Below, piece after piece: positions 6,486 through 7,768 of a DNA stretch of 7,768 nucleotides. This stretch comes from Caldilineaceae bacterium (GTDB lineage Bacteria > Chloroflexota > Anaerolineae > Caldilineales > Caldilineaceae). The stretch covers positions 1-7,768 of the forward strand of contig JAPKMV010000140.1 of NCBI GenBank assembly GCA_026645635.1, in the 5' to 3' direction. Numbering within the stretch: the first letter of the stretch is position 1; the number at the start of each line of letters is the position of its first letter. Made by a program: the position numbers and the translations under genes. The notes under the pieces are model-generated. The model did not search any database. It saw nothing but the letters and a program-made list of their open reading frames with translations, and was not told where the DNA came from.

Positions 6486-7768
6486 GTGGCCACAGCGGAA
6501 CGAAGAAAACCCAAACGAGGCTACGACTGGCCGCTGATTTCGGTCGTCACCATCCTGCTGGCGTTGGGCGTGGTGATGGTTTTCAGCGCCAGCTACCCTC
6601 GCGGACTGGAAGGGTACGGCGATCCGCTGTTCTTTGTCACGCGCCAGGTGATGTGGCTGGGCATCGGGCTGGTGGCGCTGGTGGTGACTGCGCGCGTACC
6701 TTACTGGCTCCTGGACCGTGGGGCGCTGGCGATCATGGCCATTGCCGTGCTCGGTCTGATCCTGGTGATTGTCTTTGGCACCGAACGCTTCGGCTCCACC
6801 CGCGCGTTCATCCAGGGCAGCATCCAGCCTAGTGAGGTGGCCAAGCTGGCGACCATCATCTACATCGCCACGTGGTTGACGAGCAAGGGCGGACGCATCC
6901 GCGATGCCCGCATCGGTCTCGTCGCCTTTGGCGTGCTGATGGGCTTCGTGTCGGTGTTGATCGTCTTGCAGCCGGAGATCACCACTGCGATTCTGATCGT
7001 TGCGACGGCTGCCATCATGCTTTTTATTGCCGGCGCAGATCTCAAGCAGTTGATCGTCGTCGGCCTGGTCATCGTCGGCACCTTCTTCTTGGTGCTCTAC
7101 TACAGCGATTATGCATCGAGCCGTTTGGAAAGATACGTGGCTTCGGTGGGCAACCCGTTGGCGAGCGATGAATGGCAGGTGACCCAGGCGGTGCAGGCGC
7201 TCATGCGCGGAGGCGTGGTCGGGCAGGGCATCGGCAACGGGCTGGCGCAGCAGACCGGCTACCTGCCGGTGAGTTGGAGCGACAACATCTTCGGCGTGAT
7301 CGGCGAGGAACTGGGGCTGCTGGGCACGCTTTCTGTGATCTTGCTGTTTGGCCTGCTGGCCTACCGCGGCCTGCGCATCGCCCTCCAGGCGCCGGACAAC
7401 TTCAGCATGTTGGTGGCGACCGGCATCACGTCGATGCTGGTGCTGCAGGCGCTGCTCAACATGGCGGTGATCGCGGCGACGGCGCCGCCGACCGGTGTAA
7501 CGCTGCCCTTCGTGAGCTACGGCGGCAGTTCGCTGGTGGTGTCGTTGGCTGCCGTCGGCATTTTGTTGAATATCAGCCGCTATTGCGGCGCCAATTTGCG
7601 TCCGGCCGAGCCGGGGAAATATGGCTATGAACGTGTTGATATCGGGCGGCGGAACGGGGGGACACGTCTACCCCGCTCTGGCCGTAATTCAGCAGCTCGC
7701 GCCGGCAGCTACCGCGCCAGCATTCCACGCAGCAGCGTCGGCGATGGCCGCGTCCGCCGCGGCGGGCG
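6486..7768 (+). CDS. ftsW: Lipid II flippase/polymerase of the SEDS family (FtsW), 3' end not reached
   Basis: FtsW is a polytopic membrane glycosyltransferase of the SEDS family that polymerises lipid II at the septum with FtsI. GTG 6486 has a strong ribosome binding site and starts 1 bp after the murD stop. A basic cytoplasmic N-terminus (residues 2-16) leads into about ten membrane helices ending near residue 365. SEDS motifs are visible: IQPSEVAK (113-120), RYVASVGNP (216-224), GQGIGNGL (246-253), SWSDNIFGVIGEELG (263-277) with Asp266 at the position of the catalytic SEDS aspartate, and PPTGVTLPFVSYGGSSL (334-350). The core is complete by about residue 366 (7583). The frame then continues as a basic tail (GRRNGGTRLPRSGR, 387-400) with no stop up to the window end (427 codons), overlapping the start of murG. 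Either the tail is unusually long or the frame is disturbed near 7560-7630. The gene is certain; its true end is not. Confidence 0.93.
   Translation, partial: MATAERRKPKRGYDWPLISVVTILLALGVVMVFSASYPRGLEGYGDPLFFVTRQVMWLGIGLVALVVTARVPYWLLDRGALAIMAIAVLGLILVIVFGTERFGSTRAFIQGSIQPSEVAKLATIIYIATWLTSKGGRIRDARIGLVAFGVLMGFVSVLIVLQPEITTAILIVATAAIMLFIAGADLKQLIVVGLVIVGTFFLVLYYSDYASSRLERYVASVGNPLASDEWQVTQAVQALMRGGVVGQGIGNGLAQQTGYLPVSWSDNIFGVIGEELGLLGTLSVILLFGLLAYRGLRIALQAPDNFSMLVATGITSMLVLQALLNMAVIAATAPPTGVTLPFVSYGGSSLVVSLAAVGILLNISRYCGANLRPAEPGKYGYERVDIGRRNGGTRLPRSGRNSAARAGSYRASIPRSSVGDGRVRRGG
7613..7617 (+). promoter_or_regulatory. Ribosome binding site of murG
   Basis: GGGGA (followed by AA) lies within the ftsW frame, 9 bases before ATG 7627 and only 3 before ATG 7621. 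This favours ATG 7627 as the murG start. Confidence 0.45.
7627..7768 (+). CDS. murG: UDP-N-acetylglucosamine--lipid I GlcNAc transferase (MurG), N-terminal fragment
   Basis: Only about 47 residues are in the window. MurG is a membrane-associated GT-B glycosyltransferase that converts lipid I to lipid II. The protein begins MNVLISGGGTGGHVYPALAV: a first beta strand, then the conserved glycine loop GGGTGGH (7-13) and PALA (16-19), the hallmark of the family's N-terminus. ATG 7627 is chosen over ATG 7621 (two codons earlier) for ribosome-site spacing. The gene lies in a different frame inside the apparent 3' part of ftsW. After residue 24 the sequence becomes strongly Ala-rich (25-47) and I cannot recognise the next strand (the usual YVG-type segment), so this end is either divergent or contains a base error. 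The order ftsW-murG is standard in dcw clusters and supports the call. Confidence 0.85.
   Translation, partial: MNVLISGGGTGGHVYPALAVIQQLAPAATAPAFHAAASAMAASAAAG

Noticed and set aside
7172..7630. 152-codon plus-strand open frame inside ftsW
   Set aside because: It is a shifted frame of ftsW, Gly/Ala/Arg-rich and without motifs; only its TGA is of interest as a possible corrected ftsW stop.
1..7768. A hidden novel system, mobile element, CRISPR array, tRNA or riboswitch
   Set aside because: The genes fill the window with gaps of at most 25 bp, and I saw no direct repeats, inverted ends, tRNA-like folds or foreign-looking genes. The content is core cell-wall synthesis.

Overview
This window is a piece of a bacterial division and cell-wall (dcw) gene cluster. 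All genes lie on the + strand and are packed almost without gaps. In order they are: the 3' part of a small FtsL-type division protein (1-459), the septal transpeptidase ftsI/PBP2 (437-2281), murF (2307-3860), mraY (3857-4906), murD (4919-6484), ftsW (6486 to beyond the window end) and the first codons of murG (from 7627). Junctions are -23, +25, -4 (ATGA), +12 and +1 bp, then an ftsW/murG overlap. The set therefore looks like one transcription unit. I see no promoter, terminator, RNA gene, mobile element, CRISPR array or intergenic stretch longer than 25 bp.

The genes form one pathway. MurD adds D-Glu to UDP-MurNAc-L-Ala. MurF adds D-Ala-D-Ala to complete the pentapeptide precursor. MraY moves the phospho-MurNAc-pentapeptide onto undecaprenyl phosphate to give lipid I, and MurG adds GlcNAc to give lipid II. 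FtsW (SEDS glycosyltransferase) and FtsI (class B PBP) polymerise and cross-link it at the septum, supported by the FtsL-type protein. The usual murE between ftsI and murF is absent here.

The organism is a GC-rich, peptidoglycan-making bacterium. GC-rich codon use, GTG and TTG starts, and Ala/Pro-rich or inserted segments in FtsL, MurF and MurD would fit a Chloroflexota-type lineage (Anaerolineae/Caldilineae). That placement is an impression, not something proven from the sequence.

I found no novel defence, mobile or biosynthetic system; the window is essentially core metabolism. The points most worth a second look are at the right end. The ftsW frame has no stop codon through the whole visible start of murG. 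A third-frame TGA at 7628-7630 would instead create a standard ATGA junction if one base were missing. Also of interest are the long Ala/Pro tail on the FtsL-like protein, the missing murE and an extra helical-looking segment in MurD.
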